Assembly (NCBI GenBank): GCA_037385045.1
Contig: JARRNJ010000002.1
Location: forward strand, 1 to 64,000
Direction: 5' to 3'
Origin: JARRNJ01 sp037385045
GTDB taxonomy: Bacteria; Pseudomonadota; Gammaproteobacteria; JASBUN01
DNA length: 64,000 bases
The notes beneath the pieces were generated by a model. That model was not told the origin of the DNA and did not search any database. It worked only from the letters and a program-made list of their open reading frames with translations. Below are positions 9,346 through 20,014 of this stretch, in pieces; positions within the stretch are counted from its first letter, which is position 1; the number at the start of each line of letters is the position of its first letter. The translations under genes and the position numbers were made by a program.

Positions 9346-10704
9346 ATGGCCAACGCTCCCGCCAACCTGCCCGGTGGGCTCGGTAGCCTGGGCAAAATGA
9401 AGGAACTTCGCCAGCGCCTGTTGTTCGTGCTGGGCGCGTTGTTTGTCTACCGCGTCGGTACCTTCATTCCGGTGCCCGGTATCGACCCGCAGCAACTGGC
9501 GCACCTGTTCCAGACGCAGGGTGGCACCATTCTGGGCATGTTCGACATGTTCTCCGGTGGCGCGCTGCGCCGCCTGAGCGTGTTCGCGCTTGGGATCATG
9601 CCGTACATCTCGGCGTCGATCATCATGCAGCTGCTGGCGGTGGTGGTGCCGTCGCTGGAGCAGCTTAAGAAAGAGGGCGAGGCGGGTCGGCGCAAGATCA
9701 CCCAGTACACCCGTTATGGCACGGTGGGGCTGGCGCTGTTTCAGGCCTTCGGCGTGTCCTACGGCCTCGCGTCCCAGCCGGGCATGGTGTTCATGCCGGT
9801 GTGGAACTTCTATTTCATCGCCGTGGTGACCCTGGTTACCGGCACGATGTTCCTGATGTGGCTGGGTGAGCAAATAACGGAGCGCGGCGTCGGCAACGGT
9901 ATTTCGATGATCATTTTCGCCGGTATTGTCGCCGGGCTCCCGCGGGCCATCGGAGCTGTGCTGTCGAACGTGGAAACGGGCGCCTGGGGAGTGTTCACGG
10001 TGCTGCTGCTGTTCGCCATCGTGATCGCGGTCACCGGTTTCGTTGTGTTCGTGGAACGCGGTCAGCGCCGCATCACGGTGAACTACGCCAAGCGCCAGCA
10101 GGGGCGGAAAGTCTATGCCGCGCAGAGCAGCCACCTGCCGTTGAAGCTGAACATGTCGGGGGTAATTCCGCCGATCTTCGCGTCGAGCCTGATTCTGTTC
10201 CCGTCGACCATCGGCAAATGGTTGAGCCAGAATGCTCAGAGCAACAGCTGGTTCATGGCCCGGTTGGGCGACTTTTCGCAGATGCTCTCGCCCGGGCAGC
10301 CGCTTTACGTGCTGTTGTATTCGTTGCTGATCGTGTTTTTCTGTTTCTTTTACACCGCGCTGGTATTCAACTCGCGGGAGACGGCGGACAACCTGAAGAA
10401 GTCGGGGGCGTTCATTCCCGGGATCCGGCCCGGCGAGCAGACCGCGCGCTACGTGGACGGGGTGCTGACGCGGCTGACTACGGCCGGCGCCATCTACGTG
10501 ACCGCCGTGTGTTTGCTGCCGGAGTTCCTGATTCTGTATTGGGACGTCCCGTTCTACTTCGGCGGTACCTCGCTGCTGATTATCGTGGTGGTGGTGATGG
10601 ATTTCATGGCGCAGTTGCAGACTCACCTGATGTCCCATCAGTACGAGGGCCTGATGAAGAAGGCCAATCTCAAGGGTTATGGGCGCTCGGGCTTGGTCCG
10701 CTAG
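9346..10704 (+). CDS. secY: Preprotein translocase subunit SecY
   Basis: SecY forms the protein-conducting channel with SecE and SecG in the inner membrane. The 452-residue protein shows ten hydrophobic segments and conserved signatures such as PGIDPQQL near residue 45, the TM2 plug region [20 protein letters not shown] and [17 protein letters not shown]. It is the penultimate spc operon gene, directly abutting rplO, and is followed by rpmJ after 76 nt. Confidence 0.98.
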   Translation: MANAPANLPGGLGSLGKMKELRQRLLFVLGALFVYRVGTFIPVPGIDPQQLAHLFQTQGGTILGMFDMFSGGALRRLSVFALGIMPYISASIIMQLLAVVVPSLEQLKKEGEAGRRKITQYTRYGTVGLALFQAFGVSYGLASQPGMVFMPVWNFYFIAVVTLVTGTMFLMWLGEQITERGVGNGISMIIFAGIVAGLPRAIGAVLSNVETGAWGVFTVLLLFAIVIAVTGFVVFVERGQRRITVNYAKRQQGRKVYAAQSSHLPLKLNMSGVIPPIFASSLILFPSTIGKWLSQNAQSNSWFMARLGDFSQMLSPGQPLYVLLYSLLIVFFCFFYTALVFNSRETADNLKKSGAFIPGIRPGEQTARYVDGVLTRLTTAGAIYVTAVCLLPEFLILYWDVPFYFGGTSLLIIVVVVMDFMAQLQTHLMSHQYEGLMKKANLKGYGRSGLVR

Positions 10705-10780
10705 CGGCGTCGTCCGATAAAGATATGCAAATCAGTGTCTTATCGACCGGGAATTGCCTGGTCGGCAGTGGAGAAAGAAG

Positions 10781-10894
10781 ATGAAGGTTCGTGCCTCGGT
10801 AAAGAAGATGTGCCGGAACTGCAAGATCATCCGGCGCAACGGCGTCGTGCGCGTCATCTGCAAGGACGCCCGGCACAAACAGCGTCAGGGCTGA
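10781..10894 (+). CDS. rpmJ: 50S ribosomal protein L36, zinc-binding form
   Basis: This 37-residue protein is L36, the smallest 50S protein. It starts [20 protein letters not shown]. Cys11, Cys14, Cys27 and His32 form the zinc ribbon, so this is the C+ paralogue. GAGAAAGAAG precedes the ATG. It marks the end of the spc operon. Confidence 0.96.
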   Translation: MKVRASVKKMCRNCKIIRRNGVVRVICKDARHKQRQG

Positions 10895-10908
10895 TCGCCG
10901 GAGACGGA

Positions 10909-10937
10909 TTTATTTTTGGGTGTAATTAGGCTATTAT
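10909..10937 (+). promoter_or_regulatory. Candidate sigma-70 promoter of the alpha operon
   Basis: An AT-rich patch stands out between rpmJ and rpsM. TATTAT at 10932-10937 matches five of six -10 consensus bases and lies 17 nt after TTTATT (10909-10914), a weak -35. Initiation near 10944 would leave a leader of about 40 nt before rpsM. Prediction from sequence only. Confidence 0.4.
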
Positions 10938-10984
10938 TGTGCGTTTTCGCGCCGGCCTACGCGCAGGATTAGGAGATACACTGA

Positions 10985-11341
10985 ATGGCCCGTATCGCAG
11001 GTGTCAATATCCCGGACCATAAGCACGCCGTCATCTCGCTGACGTCGATTTATGGTATCGGCAGGACCCGCGCGCAGCAGATTTGTGCCGCGGCCGGGGT
11101 CGATCCGGCAATCAAGATCAAGGATCTCAGCGAATCGGAGCTGGAGAACCTGCGCAGCGAGATTGCCAAGGTCCCCGTGGAAGGTGACCTGCGGCGGGAA
11201 ATTTCCATGAACATCAAACGCCTGATGGATCTTGGCTGTTACCGTGGGCTGCGCCATCGTCGTGGTCTGCCGTTGCGCGGCCAGCGCACCCGGACCAATG
11301 CACGCACCCGCAAGGGCCCGCGCAAGCCGATCCGCAAGTAA
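10985..11341 (+). CDS. rpsM: 30S ribosomal protein S13
   Basis: S13 contacts the 50S subunit and the P-site tRNA. The 118 residues match E. coli and include the helix-two-turn-helix segment [17 protein letters not shown] and the basic tail [26 protein letters not shown] lies 9 nt upstream. It is the first gene of the alpha operon. Confidence 0.97.
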   Translation: MARIAGVNIPDHKHAVISLTSIYGIGRTRAQQICAAAGVDPAIKIKDLSESELENLRSEIAKVPVEGDLRREISMNIKRLMDLGCYRGLRHRRGLPLRGQRTRTNARTRKGPRKPIRK

Positions 11342-11373
11342 CTTATTGATTTAACGACTCGGGACTACTGTAT

Positions 11374-11766
11374 ATGGCAAAGGCGCCAACTCGGACACGC
11401 AAGAAGGCCAAGATGAATGTGGCCGATGGCGTGGCCCACATTCACGCTTCGTTCAACAACACCATCGTGACCATCACCGATCGTCAGGGCAATGCCTTGA
11501 GCTGGGCCACCTCCGGTGGTTCCGGGTTCCGTGGTTCGCGCAAGAGCACGCCGTTTGCGGCGCAGGTGGCCGCCGAGCGTGCCGGCAATGTGGCGGCTCA
11601 GGATTACGGTATGAAGAACATCGAGGTCATGGTGAAGGGGCCTGGTCCAGGCCGCGAGTCGGCGGTGCGGGCGCTGAACGCCTGCGGGCTGAAGGTCACC
11701 AACATAACGGACGTGACGCCCATACCCCATAACGGCTGCCGTCCCCCCAAGAAACGTCGCGTGTGA
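11374..11766 (+). CDS. rpsK: 30S ribosomal protein S11
   Basis: S11 lines the mRNA exit/E-site platform of the 30S subunit. The 130-residue protein has [19 protein letters not shown] and ends with the highly conserved tail [16 protein letters not shown]. It lies in the alpha operon 32 nt after rpsM and 14 nt before rpsD. Confidence 0.97.
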   Translation: MAKAPTRTRKKAKMNVADGVAHIHASFNNTIVTITDRQGNALSWATSGGSGFRGSRKSTPFAAQVAAERAGNVAAQDYGMKNIEVMVKGPGPGRESAVRALNACGLKVTNITDVTPIPHNGCRPPKKRRV

Positions 11767-11780
11767 GAGGCTCGTAATCA

Positions 11781-12407
11781 GTGGCTAAGTACATCGGTTC
11801 CAAATGCCGCCAGTGCCGCCGTGAAGGCACCAAGTTATTCTTGAAGGGCGAGAAGTGCTACACCTCCAAGTGCGCCGTGGAGAATCGCGCCTTTCCGCCG
11901 GGCCAGCATGGCCAGCGGCGTCAGCGCCTGTCGGACTATGCGTTGCAGTTGCGCGAAAAGCAGAAGCTGCGCCGGATCTACGGGCTGCTCGAGCGCCAGT
12001 TCCACAACTATTACGCCGAGGCGGCGCGAATCAAGGGTTCCACCGGCGAAAATCTTCTGCAGCTGCTCGAGCGGCGGTTGGACAACGTGGTATACCGCAT
12101 GGGCTTTGCTGCCTCCCGCAGCGAGGCGCGCCAGCTGGTGCGTCATAACGCGATTACGGTCAATGGCACCAAGGTGAACATCCCCTCTTATCAGGTGAAC
12201 GCCACCGACGTGGTCGCCGTGCGCGAGAAGAGCCGTAACCAGGCGCGCGTTCAGGCAGCGGTGGAGCTTTCCCAACAGCGGGGAGTTGCCGAATGGCTGG
12301 ATGTGGACAGCAAGACAATGGAGGGGGTCTTCAAGGCCGTGCCCGAGCGCGCCGATTTGCCGCCGGACATTAATGAGCATCTGGTGGTGGAGTTGTACTC
12401 CAAGTAA
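11781..12407 (+). CDS. rpsD: 30S ribosomal protein S4, zinc-binding form
   Basis: S4 nucleates 30S assembly and in enterics represses the alpha operon. The 208-residue product begins with GTG. Cys9, Cys12, Cys26 and Cys31 form a C-X2-C-X13-C-X4-C zinc site, so this is the C+ form. The S4 RNA-binding domain ([20 protein letters not shown]) follows at about residue 98. Confidence 0.97.
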   Translation: MAKYIGSKCRQCRREGTKLFLKGEKCYTSKCAVENRAFPPGQHGQRRQRLSDYALQLREKQKLRRIYGLLERQFHNYYAEAARIKGSTGENLLQLLERRLDNVVYRMGFAASRSEARQLVRHNAITVNGTKVNIPSYQVNATDVVAVREKSRNQARVQAAVELSQQRGVAEWLDVDSKTMEGVFKAVPERADLPPDINEHLVVELYSK

Positions 12408-12448
12408 GTGATGGGGCGCACCAAGGAATTTTTGCGAGAGGACAATCC

Positions 12449-13391
12449 ATGCAGGGTTCAGTGACAGAATTTCTCAAGCCGCGGATCGTCATTCGGCCAT
12501 ACGCTCGGCAACGCGTTGCGGCGTATCCTGCTGTCGTCACTGCCGGGCTGCGCCGTGACCGAGGCCGAGATCGAAGGTGTCCTGCACGAGTACACCACGA
12601 TCGAAGGTGTTCAGGAGGACGTGATCGACGTGCTCCTGAATCTCAAGGGCCTGGCGATTCGCATGCACGCCCGCAACGAAGCCATGCTGAGCTTGAGAAA
12701 GAAAGGCCAGGGTCCGGTGCTGGCGAGCGATATCACTCTCGACCATGATGTCGAGATCGTCAATCCGGATCACGTAATCGCCAACCTGACCAAAGACGGC
12801 GAACTTGCGATGACGCTGAAGGTGGAGCGGGGGCGCGGTTACGTTCCGGCGCCCATGCGTGAGGACAGCGAGAACCGGCCCATCGGTCATCTGCGCCTCG
12901 ACGCCTCTTTCAGTCCGGTGCATCGCGTGACCTACACCGTGGACAGCGCCCGCGTCGAGCAGCGTACCAACCTGGACAAGCTGATCATCGACATCGAGAC
13001 CAACGGGACCATCGATCCGGAGGACGCCATCCGCCAGGCGGCGGGCATCCTCCAGGACCAGCTGTCGGTGTTCGTCGACCTCAAGGGCAAGGAAGAGGCC
13101 AAACACGAGGAGCAGGAAGCCGAGATCGACCCGATCCTGCTGCGGCCGGTGGACGATCTCGAACTGACCGTGCGTTCAGCAAATTGCCTGAAGGCGGAAA
13201 GCATTTACTATATCGGCGATCTGATTCAGCGCACCGAGGTGGAGTTGCTGAAGACGCCCAACCTGGGCAAGAAGTCGCTGACCGAAATCAAGGACGTGCT
13301 CGCTTCCCACGGGTTGTCGTTGGGGATGCGGCTGGAGAACTGGCCGCCGCCGGCCCTGAAGGAAAAGGAAGAGGAAAAGAACCGGGCCTAA
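12449..13391 (+). pseudogene. rpoA: RNA polymerase alpha subunit, frameshifted by an internal deletion
   Basis: Alpha dimerises to assemble RNA polymerase and contacts UP elements and activators through its C-terminal domain. The first 14 residues ([14 protein letters not shown], to 12490) are normal. After a single base the frame jumps: from 12492 the protein resumes as [20 protein letters not shown] and is intact to the end, including the C-terminal domain ([34 protein letters not shown]). About 20 residues expected in between (E. coli positions 15-34) are missing, about 59 nt net. The gene is essential, so I suspect a sequence or assembly error. Confidence 0.92.
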
Positions 13392-13460
13392 CAACTTTCG
13401 GACCCGTTCCCGACCCGACTTGCGGCACGAATTAAAGAGACACTCTAAGGATTACGACCG

Positions 13461-13856
13461 ATGCGTCATCGTAACACCGGACGGCAGCTGAGCCGTAACA
13501 GCAGTCACCGCAAGGCCATGTTGCGCAACATGGCCTCCTCGCTGATGCGCCATGAAATCATCAAGACCACGTTGCCCAAGGCGAAAGAGCTGCGGCGCGT
13601 TGCCGAACCGTTGATCACCCTGGCCAAGAAGGATTCGGTGGCCGGCCGCCGCCAAGCATTTGACCGGCTGCGGGATCGTGAAGTGGTCACCAAGCTGTTC
13701 AATGAGTTGGGGCCGCGCTATCAGAGCCGTCCCGGTGGCTACCTGCGTATCCTCAAGTGCGGCTACCGCGCCGGTGACGCGGCTCCCATGGCTTATGTGG
13801 AACTGGTTGATCGTCCGCTGACCGACGAGTCGGGCGAGGTGGTGACTGAAGACTGA
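13461..13856 (+). CDS. rplQ: 50S ribosomal protein L17
   Basis: L17 is a 50S protein near the tunnel exit. The 131 residues start [20 protein letters not shown] and include [20 protein letters not shown], both diagnostic. It is the last gene of the alpha operon and is followed 25 nt later by a strong intrinsic terminator. Confidence 0.97.
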   Translation: MRHRNTGRQLSRNSSHRKAMLRNMASSLMRHEIIKTTLPKAKELRRVAEPLITLAKKDSVAGRRQAFDRLRDREVVTKLFNELGPRYQSRPGGYLRILKCGYRAGDAAPMAYVELVDRPLTDESGEVVTED

Positions 13857-13881
13857 CCGCGTGTCGCGGGCGCTGTCAAAG

Positions 13882-13905
13882 AACCGGGCTCTGCCCGGTT
13901 TTTTT
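13882..13905 (+). terminator. Intrinsic terminator of the ribosomal protein block
   Basis: AACCGGGC and GCCCGGTT form a perfect 8-bp stem around a TCT loop, followed directly by a T tract (TTTTTTT including the stem end). This is a classic Rho-independent terminator placed just after rplQ. Confidence 0.9.
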
Positions 13906-14003
13906 CGTTCTATATCCGACGTTTGTGGTTTGGCGGGCGGCGTGTGGACAGAGCACCCGCGCTGGCGGATCATGAGTGGACGTAATGGAACGCCGGAGAC
14001 GCG

Positions 14004-14732
14004 ATGATCGTTCTGTTTACGGATTTCGGGCTCGAGGGGCCATACATCGGCCAGATGCAGGCGGTATTGCACCGCAAGGCACCCAATGTGCCCGTCGTGA
14101 ACCTGTTCGCCGACGTGCCGCCATTTGATCCCCAGGGCGCCGCCTACCTGCTGTCCGCCTACACGGGGGAGTTTCCACCCGGCACCGTGTTCCTGTGTGT
14201 CATCGATCCCGGCGTCGGCACCAACCGCCGTGCCGCCCTGGTAGGTGCCGATCGGCGCTGGTATGTGGGCCCCGACAACGGCCTGTTCAATATCGTCGCT
14301 GCACGGGCGCGGGACCTCAGGTGGTGGGACGTAACCTGGCGACCGGCGCGCTTGTCGGCCAGCTTTCACGGTCGTGATCTGTTTGCGCCGGTGGCCGCTG
14401 CACTGGCGCTGGGAGAAATGCCGCCCGCCGAGGAGCAGAACCCCGCATTGCGGTTGCGCACCGGCTGGCCGGACGACCTCGGCCGACTTATCTACGTCGA
14501 CGGGTTCGGCAACGCCATGACGGGTATCCGCGCCGCCAGTCTCCCTGCGTCCGCCAGCCTCGATATTCGGAGCCATCGGTTTCCTCGCGCCCGTACGTTT
14601 TCCGACGTACCTGCCGGCGCCGCCTTCTGGTACGAGAATGCCAACGGCCTGGCCGAGGTGGCGGTCAATCAGGGATGCGCCAACGAGGAGTTGGGGCTGC
14701 GAGTCGGCGATCCCGTGGTTGTGGTGTCCTGA
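14004..14732 (+). CDS. SAM hydroxide adenosyltransferase (DUF62 family)
   Basis: The 242-residue protein belongs to the DUF62 / SAM hydroxide adenosyltransferase family, related to fluorinase and chlorinase. Members hydrolyse S-adenosylmethionine to adenosine and methionine. The N-terminus MIVLFTDFGLEGPYIGQM with the conserved aspartate, the CVIDPGVGTNRR and GPDNGLF segments, and SFHGRDLFAPVAAALA are all present. The C-terminal beta-barrel domain ends at VGDPVVVVS. It stands alone between the alpha operon terminator and convergent uvrA, so its context says nothing about its role. No signal peptide is seen. Confidence 0.88.
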   Translation: MIVLFTDFGLEGPYIGQMQAVLHRKAPNVPVVNLFADVPPFDPQGAAYLLSAYTGEFPPGTVFLCVIDPGVGTNRRAALVGADRRWYVGPDNGLFNIVAARARDLRWWDVTWRPARLSASFHGRDLFAPVAAALALGEMPPAEEQNPALRLRTGWPDDLGRLIYVDGFGNAMTGIRAASLPASASLDIRSHRFPRARTFSDVPAGAAFWYENANGLAEVAVNQGCANEELGLRVGDPVVVVS

Positions 14733-14830
14733 TGCCTTCACGGCCCGGCTCCGCTCCCGGGAGACGGCGCCGGGGAGCGCGAGCCGCGCAGGGACGGTGC
14801 AGCAGGAGCCGGACAATGGCGCCAGACGAC

Positions 14831-14854
14831 CCGGGGCCCGGGAGCGGGCCCCGG
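14831..14854. terminator. GC-rich hairpin between convergent genes
   Basis: CCGGGGCCC and GGGCCCCGG form a perfect 9-bp stem with a 6-nt loop, 10 nt beyond the uvrA stop and 98 nt beyond the DUF62 gene. No T tract follows on either strand, so it may be a roadblock or a Rho-assisted bidirectional terminator. Confidence 0.45.
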
Positions 14855-14864
14855 TGTCGGGGCT

Positions 14865-17708
14865 TCAGGTGGCGGCCCGGATGGGGATTTCCAGCAGCGG
14901 TTTCAGGTAACGTCCGGTAAAGGAGCCGGGATCGGCGGCGATGGCTTCGGGTTTGCCGGCGGCGATCACGCGGCCCCCGCCGTCGCCCCCTTCCGGACCG
15001 AGATCGATCACCCAATCGGCGGTCTTGATGACGTCCAGGTTGTGCTCGATTACCACCACCGTGTTGCCGTGGTCGCGCAGCCGGTGGAGCACCCGCAGCA
15101 GCTGTTCGATGTCGTGAAAATGCAGACCCGTGGTGGGCTCGTCGAGAATGTAGAGCGTGCGGCCGGTCTCCCGTTTGGACAGTTCCCGCGACAACTTCAC
15201 CCGCTGCGCCTCGCCGCCCGATAGGGTGGTGGCGCTTTGCCCAAGTTTGACATAGGAAAGGCCTACATCGATCAGCGTCTGGAGTTTGCGTTTGATTGCT
15301 GGAATGGCGTCGAAAAACACTACCGCGTCCTCGACGGTCAGCTCCAACACTTCGTGGATGTTCTTGCCCTTGTAGCGGATTTCCAGGGTTTCGCGGTTGT
15401 AGCGTTGTGCCTTGCAGACGTCGCAGGTGACGTAAATGTCCGGCAGGAAATGCATCTCGACTTTGATAACGCCGTCACCCTGGCAAGCCTCGCAGCGTCC
15501 GCCCTTGACGTTGAAACTGAAGCGGCCGCTCTTGTAGCCCCGTGAGCGGGCTTCCTGGGTCCCGGCGAACAGGTCGCGGATCGGGGTGAACAGCCCCGTG
15601 TAGGTGGCAGGGTTGGAGCGCGGTGTACGTCCGATCGGGCTCTGGTCAATGTCCACGACCTTGTCGAACTGCTCCAGGCCCGCGATCTCGGCGCAGGGGG
15701 CGCCGCTGTCGTTGGCACCGTTGACCGCCGCGGCGGCGCGCCGATACAAGGTGTCATTGATCAGGGTCGATTTTCCCGAACCCGAGACGCCGGTTACGCA
15801 CGTCATCAGACCGACCGGGATGTCCACGTCCACCCGTTTGAGATTGTTGCCGCTGGCCCCGCGGATGCGCACCACGCGTCTGGCATCGACTTCCACCCGC
15901 TGCGCCGGCAGGGCGATGCAGGCATGGCCGGCCAGGTAGCGGCCGGTCAGAGACTGCGGATTGTCCATGATTTCCCGGGGCGTTCCCTCGGCCACCACCT
16001 GGCCACCGTGAATCCCGGCTCCGGGACCCATGTCGACGACATGATCGGCGCTGCGAATGGCGTCCTCGTCGTGCTCGACGACGATCACGGTGTTGCCCAG
16101 GTCGCGAAGATAGGTCAGCGTGTCCAGCAGCCGCTGATTGTCGCGCTGGTGCAGACCGATGGACGGCTCGTCGAGGATGTACATGACGCCCACCAGGCCG
16201 GCGCCGATCTGGCTGGCGAGCCGGATGCGCTGTGCTTCGCCGCCGGACAGCGTATCGGCGGAACGCTCCAGGGTCAGGTAGTCAAGGCCCACGTTGACCA
16301 GAAAATTGAGCCGCTGTCCCAGCTCCTTGACGATTTTGGCGGCGATCTCGCCACGGCGGCCCGGCAACTCCAGGGTATCGAAAAAGTCCCGGGCCCGGCC
16401 CACGGGCATGGCGGTGACATTCGGCAGATTGTGATCGGCCACGAATACGTTGCGGGCCGCCAGGTTCAGGCGGCTGCCCTCGCAGGCGGGGCAGGGGCGC
16501 GTGCTGAGGTATTTTGCCAATTCCTCACGAACGACGTTGGATTCGGTTTCGCGGTAGCGGCGCTCCATGTTGACGATGATGCCCTCGAACGGGTGGCGCC
16601 GGGTGGTGATGCCGCCGCGGTCATTGAAATACTGGAACTCGATCTGCTCGGTGCCGCTGCCGTAGAGAATGACCCGGCGCTGTTGCTCGGTCAGGTCCTG
16701 GAACGGTGTCTCTATGTCGAATTCGTAATGATCCGCTAATGAACTGATCATCTGAAAGTAGTAGGCTGTACGGCGGTCCCAACCGCGCACGGCGCCGCCG
16801 GCCAAGCTCAGCTGGGGATGGGCCACGACTCGCTGGGGATCGAAGAATTGTTTGATGCCCAGGCCGTCGCACTCGGGACAGGCTCCCACGGGGTTATTGA
16901 AGGAAAACAGCCGCGGCGCCAACTCGGAAAGGGAGTATCCGCATTGGGGGCAGGCGAATTTCGCTGAAAACAGCGTCTCGGGCTGGGATGGATCCTCCAG
17001 CGAGGCGACCACCGCCACGCCGTCGGCCAGGCGCAAGGCGGTTTCAAATGACTCGGCCAGGCGCAATTCCAATCCCGGGCGTACCTTGAAACGGTCCACG
17101 ACTGCTTCAATGGTGTGTTTTTGGTGCAGTTCCAATGGCGGGGGTTGGTCCAGGTCGACGAGTTCGCCGTCGATGCGGGCGCGAATGAAACCTTGCGAGC
17201 GCAACTCCTCGAGCACGTGCACGTGCTCGCCCTTGCGTTCCTGCACCAGTGGTGCCAGCAGCATCAGGCGGCTGCCTTCGGGCATGGCCAACACCTGATC
17301 GACCATCTGGCTGACTGTCTGTGCATCGAGATCGGTGCCGTGTTCCGGGCAGCGTGGCGTGCCGGCGCGGGCGAAGAGCAGCCGCAGGTAGTCGTAGATC
17401 TCGGTGATGGTGCCGACGGTGGAACGCGGGTTGTGGGAAGTGGCTTTTTGTTCGATGGAAATGGCGGGCGACAGCCCTTCGATGTGGTCCACATCGGGCT
17501 TTTCCATCACCGCAAGGAACTGGCGGGCATAGGCAGACAGCGACTCGACATAGCGCCGCTGGCCTTCTGCGTAAATGGTGTCGAACGCCAGGGACGACTT
17601 GCCGGAGCCGGACAGCCCGGTGATGACGATCAGCCGGTCCCGCGGCAGGTCGAGATCGATGTTGCGCAGATTATGGGTGCGAGCGCCGCGTATGCGTATG
17701 GTATCCAT
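14865..17708 (-). CDS. uvrA: Excinuclease ABC subunit A
   Basis: UvrA is the DNA damage sensor of nucleotide excision repair and hands lesions to UvrB. The 947-residue product (ATG at 17708; a TTG at 17723 is also in frame) begins [14 protein letters not shown]. Walker [10 protein letters not shown] is at residues 31-39 and a second one, GVSGSGKST, lies near residue 640. Two ABC signatures LSGGEAQR are present. Zinc-binding CxxC pairs appear in CPQCGYS/CPECDG and [15 protein letters not shown]. Family length is about 940. It diverges from the MFS gene. Confidence 0.98.
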   Translation of the reverse strand: MDTIRIRGARTHNLRNIDLDLPRDRLIVITGLSGSGKSSLAFDTIYAEGQRRYVESLSAYARQFLAVMEKPDVDHIEGLSPAISIEQKATSHNPRSTVGTITEIYDYLRLLFARAGTPRCPEHGTDLDAQTVSQMVDQVLAMPEGSRLMLLAPLVQERKGEHVHVLEELRSQGFIRARIDGELVDLDQPPPLELHQKHTIEAVVDRFKVRPGLELRLAESFETALRLADGVAVVASLEDPSQPETLFSAKFACPQCGYSLSELAPRLFSFNNPVGACPECDGLGIKQFFDPQRVVAHPQLSLAGGAVRGWDRRTAYYFQMISSLADHYEFDIETPFQDLTEQQRRVILYGSGTEQIEFQYFNDRGGITTRRHPFEGIIVNMERRYRETESNVVREELAKYLSTRPCPACEGSRLNLAARNVFVADHNLPNVTAMPVGRARDFFDTLELPGRRGEIAAKIVKELGQRLNFLVNVGLDYLTLERSADTLSGGEAQRIRLASQIGAGLVGVMYILDEPSIGLHQRDNQRLLDTLTYLRDLGNTVIVVEHDEDAIRSADHVVDMGPGAGIHGGQVVAEGTPREIMDNPQSLTGRYLAGHACIALPAQRVEVDARRVVRIRGASGNNLKRVDVDIPVGLMTCVTGVSGSGKSTLINDTLYRRAAAAVNGANDSGAPCAEIAGLEQFDKVVDIDQSPIGRTPRSNPATYTGLFTPIRDLFAGTQEARSRGYKSGRFSFNVKGGRCEACQGDGVIKVEMHFLPDIYVTCDVCKAQRYNRETLEIRYKGKNIHEVLELTVEDAVVFFDAIPAIKRKLQTLIDVGLSYVKLGQSATTLSGGEAQRVKLSRELSKRETGRTLYILDEPTTGLHFHDIEQLLRVLHRLRDHGNTVVVIEHNLDVIKTADWVIDLGPEGGDGGGRVIAAGKPEAIAADPGSFTGRYLKPLLEIPIRAAT

Positions 17709-17782
17709 GGATGTTTTTCGCAATCAGAGCAACCTGTTAATATACGCTGTCTCGGCAGCGTTAGGCAAAGGGAGAGCGACTG

Positions 17783-19237
17783 TTGAATGCGTCAACCCCA
17801 AGTAACCGCAGTGGCATGACTGCAACCGAGCGCCGGGCGGCCATGTCCCTGTCGAGCATCTTCGCCCTGCGCATGCTCGGCCTGTTCATGATTTACCCCG
17901 TTTTTTCCGTCTACGCCCAGCATCTGCGCGGTGTGACGCCGACCACGATCGGGCTCGCGCTCGGCGCCTACGGCCTGACACAGGCGATTTTTCAGATTCC
18001 GTTCGGCATGTTTTCCGACCGGTTCGGGCGCAAATCCATTATTGCCATCGGCTTGTTGATCTTTGCCGTCGGCAGTGTCGTGGCCGCGGTCTCCACGTCC
18101 ATCGACGGCGTGATCCTGGGCCGGATTATTCAGGGCGCCGGCGCTGTGGGCTCGGCGATACTGGCCACGGCTGCCGACCTGACCCGGGAGGAGCATCGCA
18201 CCAAGGCCATGGCGACGCTGGGAATGACCATCGGCTTCTCGTTTGCCGTGGCGCTGGTGCTGGGGCCGGTGCTGGACCGCTGGATCGGCGTGTCGGGCAT
18301 CTTCTGGCTTACCGCGGTGTTGGCCCTGTGCGGTATCGGGGTCCTGTTGTTCGTGGTGCCGCAACCCACGCGGGTGCGGCTGCACCGGGACACCGAGCCG
18401 GTCCCCGCGCTGTTCAAGCGGGTGCTGACCGACGGCCAGCTGCTGCGCCTGGATTTCGGCATTTTGGCCTTGCACGCCATCCTCACCGCCAGCTTTGTGG
18501 CGTTGCCCCTGGCCCTGCGCAACGCTGCCGGGCTCGACAGCCAGCATCAATGGTACTTGTATCTGCCGGTGCTGGTGGTCTCGGTGTTCGCGATGGTTCC
18601 GTTCATCATCATGGCGGAGAAGCGCCGCAAGATGAAGTCGGTATTCCTCGGCGCCATTCTGGCCCTGGCGGGCTCCGAGCTGGCGTTGATGGAATGGCAC
18701 GCCAACGTGGTCGGCATCGCTGTGGAGCTGACGGTGTTTTTCACCGCCTTCACTCTGATGGAGGCAACGTTGCCGTCGCTGATTTCGAAAGTGGCGCCGC
18801 CCGACAGTAAGGGTACCGCCATGGGCGTGTATTCCAGCTCGCAGTTCCTGGGGATCTTCATCGGCGGCACGGTGGGCGGCTGGATCTACGGCCAGCACGG
18901 GCTCCACGGCGTGTTTGCCTTCACGGGCGTGGTGGCGCTGGTGTGGTTCCTGGTTGCCGCCAGCATGAAGAGCCCGCGGTTTCTCAACAGCTACCTGCTC
19001 AATGTCGGCACCATCAGCGAAAAGGACGCGTCACAGCTGGCGGTGCGCCTGACCCAGGTGCGGGGCGTGGCCGAAGCGGTGGTGGTGGCCGAGGATGGTA
19101 TCGCCTACCTGAAGGTGGACGCCGGCTCCCTGGACGAGCCGGCCCTGCATGCCTTCTCCGCGGAACAAGAGTATGATGGCCCCGAAACCGTGGAATCGGG
19201 CGCAGTCAGTCATCCGAGCCCCGGGAGCAGCGTCTGA
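17783..19237 (+). CDS. YajR-like MFS exporter with C-terminal ferredoxin-fold domain
   Basis: This 484-residue inner-membrane protein has twelve predicted hydrophobic segments between about residues 20 and 400. The signature [17 protein letters not shown] between TM2 and TM3 marks the major facilitator superfamily. Sequence and layout resemble E. coli YajR ([31 protein letters not shown]). A soluble tail of about 70 residues matches the YajR YAM domain position. The substrate is unknown. I chose TTG at 17783 because AAGGGAGAG lies about 8 nt upstream; ATG at 17816 is the alternative. uvrA-MFS-ssb is a common gammaproteobacterial arrangement. Confidence 0.85.
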   Translation: MNASTPSNRSGMTATERRAAMSLSSIFALRMLGLFMIYPVFSVYAQHLRGVTPTTIGLALGAYGLTQAIFQIPFGMFSDRFGRKSIIAIGLLIFAVGSVVAAVSTSIDGVILGRIIQGAGAVGSAILATAADLTREEHRTKAMATLGMTIGFSFAVALVLGPVLDRWIGVSGIFWLTAVLALCGIGVLLFVVPQPTRVRLHRDTEPVPALFKRVLTDGQLLRLDFGILALHAILTASFVALPLALRNAAGLDSQHQWYLYLPVLVVSVFAMVPFIIMAEKRRKMKSVFLGAILALAGSELALMEWHANVVGIAVELTVFFTAFTLMEATLPSLISKVAPPDSKGTAMGVYSSSQFLGIFIGGTVGGWIYGQHGLHGVFAFTGVVALVWFLVAASMKSPRFLNSYLLNVGTISEKDASQLAVRLTQVRGVAEAVVVAEDGIAYLKVDAGSLDEPALHAFSAEQEYDGPETVESGAVSHPSPGSSV

Positions 19238-19316
19238 CGCGCGCCCGGCGCCAAACGGCTCGACGGAACCGGGCCGATCGTGTTGTCACACCGATGATCG
19301 AAAGGGAGACGAAAGT

Positions 19317-19778
19317 ATGGCAAGGGGAGTAAACAAAGTCATTCTGATCGGGAATCTGGGCAGAGACCCGGAAATCCGCTATATGCCCAGTGGGGCGGCG
19401 GTGGCCAATGTCGCCTTGGCGACCAGCGAACAGTGGAAGGACAAGCAGACCGGCGAGACCCAGGAGCGCACCGAGTGGCATACCGTGGTGTTCTTCAACC
19501 GGCTGGCGGAGATCGTCGGCGAATACCTGAAGAAGGGCTCCCAGGTCTACGTGGAGGGCAGCCTGCGCACCCGCAAGTGGCAGGACAAGAGCGGCAACGA
19601 CCGCTATAGCACTGAAATCGTGGCCAGTGAGATGCAGATGCTGGGCGGCCGCGGCGGCGGTGGTGGCGGTGGTTCCAACTATGGCCAGTCCCAAGGCGGA
19701 CAGCGCAGCAGCGCCGCTCCATCCGCTCCGGCTCCTGCCGACGGTCCCGAAGAGTTTGACGACGACATACCGTTCTAG
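19317..19778 (+). CDS. ssb: Single-stranded DNA-binding protein
   Basis: SSB coats single-stranded DNA in replication, repair and recombination. The 153-residue protein has the OB fold in residues 1-110 ([40 protein letters not shown]), a glycine/serine-rich linker, and the acidic partner-binding tip [18 protein letters not shown] precedes the ATG at 19317. It lies downstream of the MFS gene and near divergent uvrA. Confidence 0.98.
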   Translation: MARGVNKVILIGNLGRDPEIRYMPSGAAVANVALATSEQWKDKQTGETQERTEWHTVVFFNRLAEIVGEYLKKGSQVYVEGSLRTRKWQDKSGNDRYSTEIVASEMQMLGGRGGGGGGGSNYGQSQGGQRSSAAPSAPAPADGPEEFDDDIPF

Positions 19779-19837
19779 CGCGGCGTCCCGGCGCCCGCAT
19801 CATTCCGACTCGCCGTTTTGCACCGGATGAGGTGGCC

Positions 19838-19869
19838 GGTCCGGGCGGCTGCTGGTACAGTCCCGGACC
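19838..19869 (+). terminator. Hairpin after ssb
   Basis: GGTCCGGG and CCCGGACC form a perfect 8-bp stem with a 16-nt loop, 60 nt after the ssb stop. There is no T tract, so termination here is only a suggestion. The rest of the 236-nt gap up to manC shows nothing I recognise. Confidence 0.3.
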
Positions 19870-20014
19870 AGGCGGATACTGGCCTTAAAGGGTTGTCAGG
19901 CGCGCGCCGCTACATGATCAGAAGCGCGCTGCACGAGCGCACAGGCCGAATCTGGAACCCGGCGCGGCGGGCCGATCCGGGTGGCGCGGCCATCATTCGA
20001 AAACGGGGGGCTCA

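Noticed and set aside
10938..10984. S4-binding pseudoknot in the alpha operon leader
   Set aside because: The predicted leader is only about 40 nt and shows no nested stems like the E. coli element.
17734..17749. Possible LexA (SOS) box between uvrA and the MFS gene
   Set aside because: CTGT at 17734 is followed after 8 nt by GCTG, not ACAG. Only one half-site fits, so SOS control cannot be claimed.
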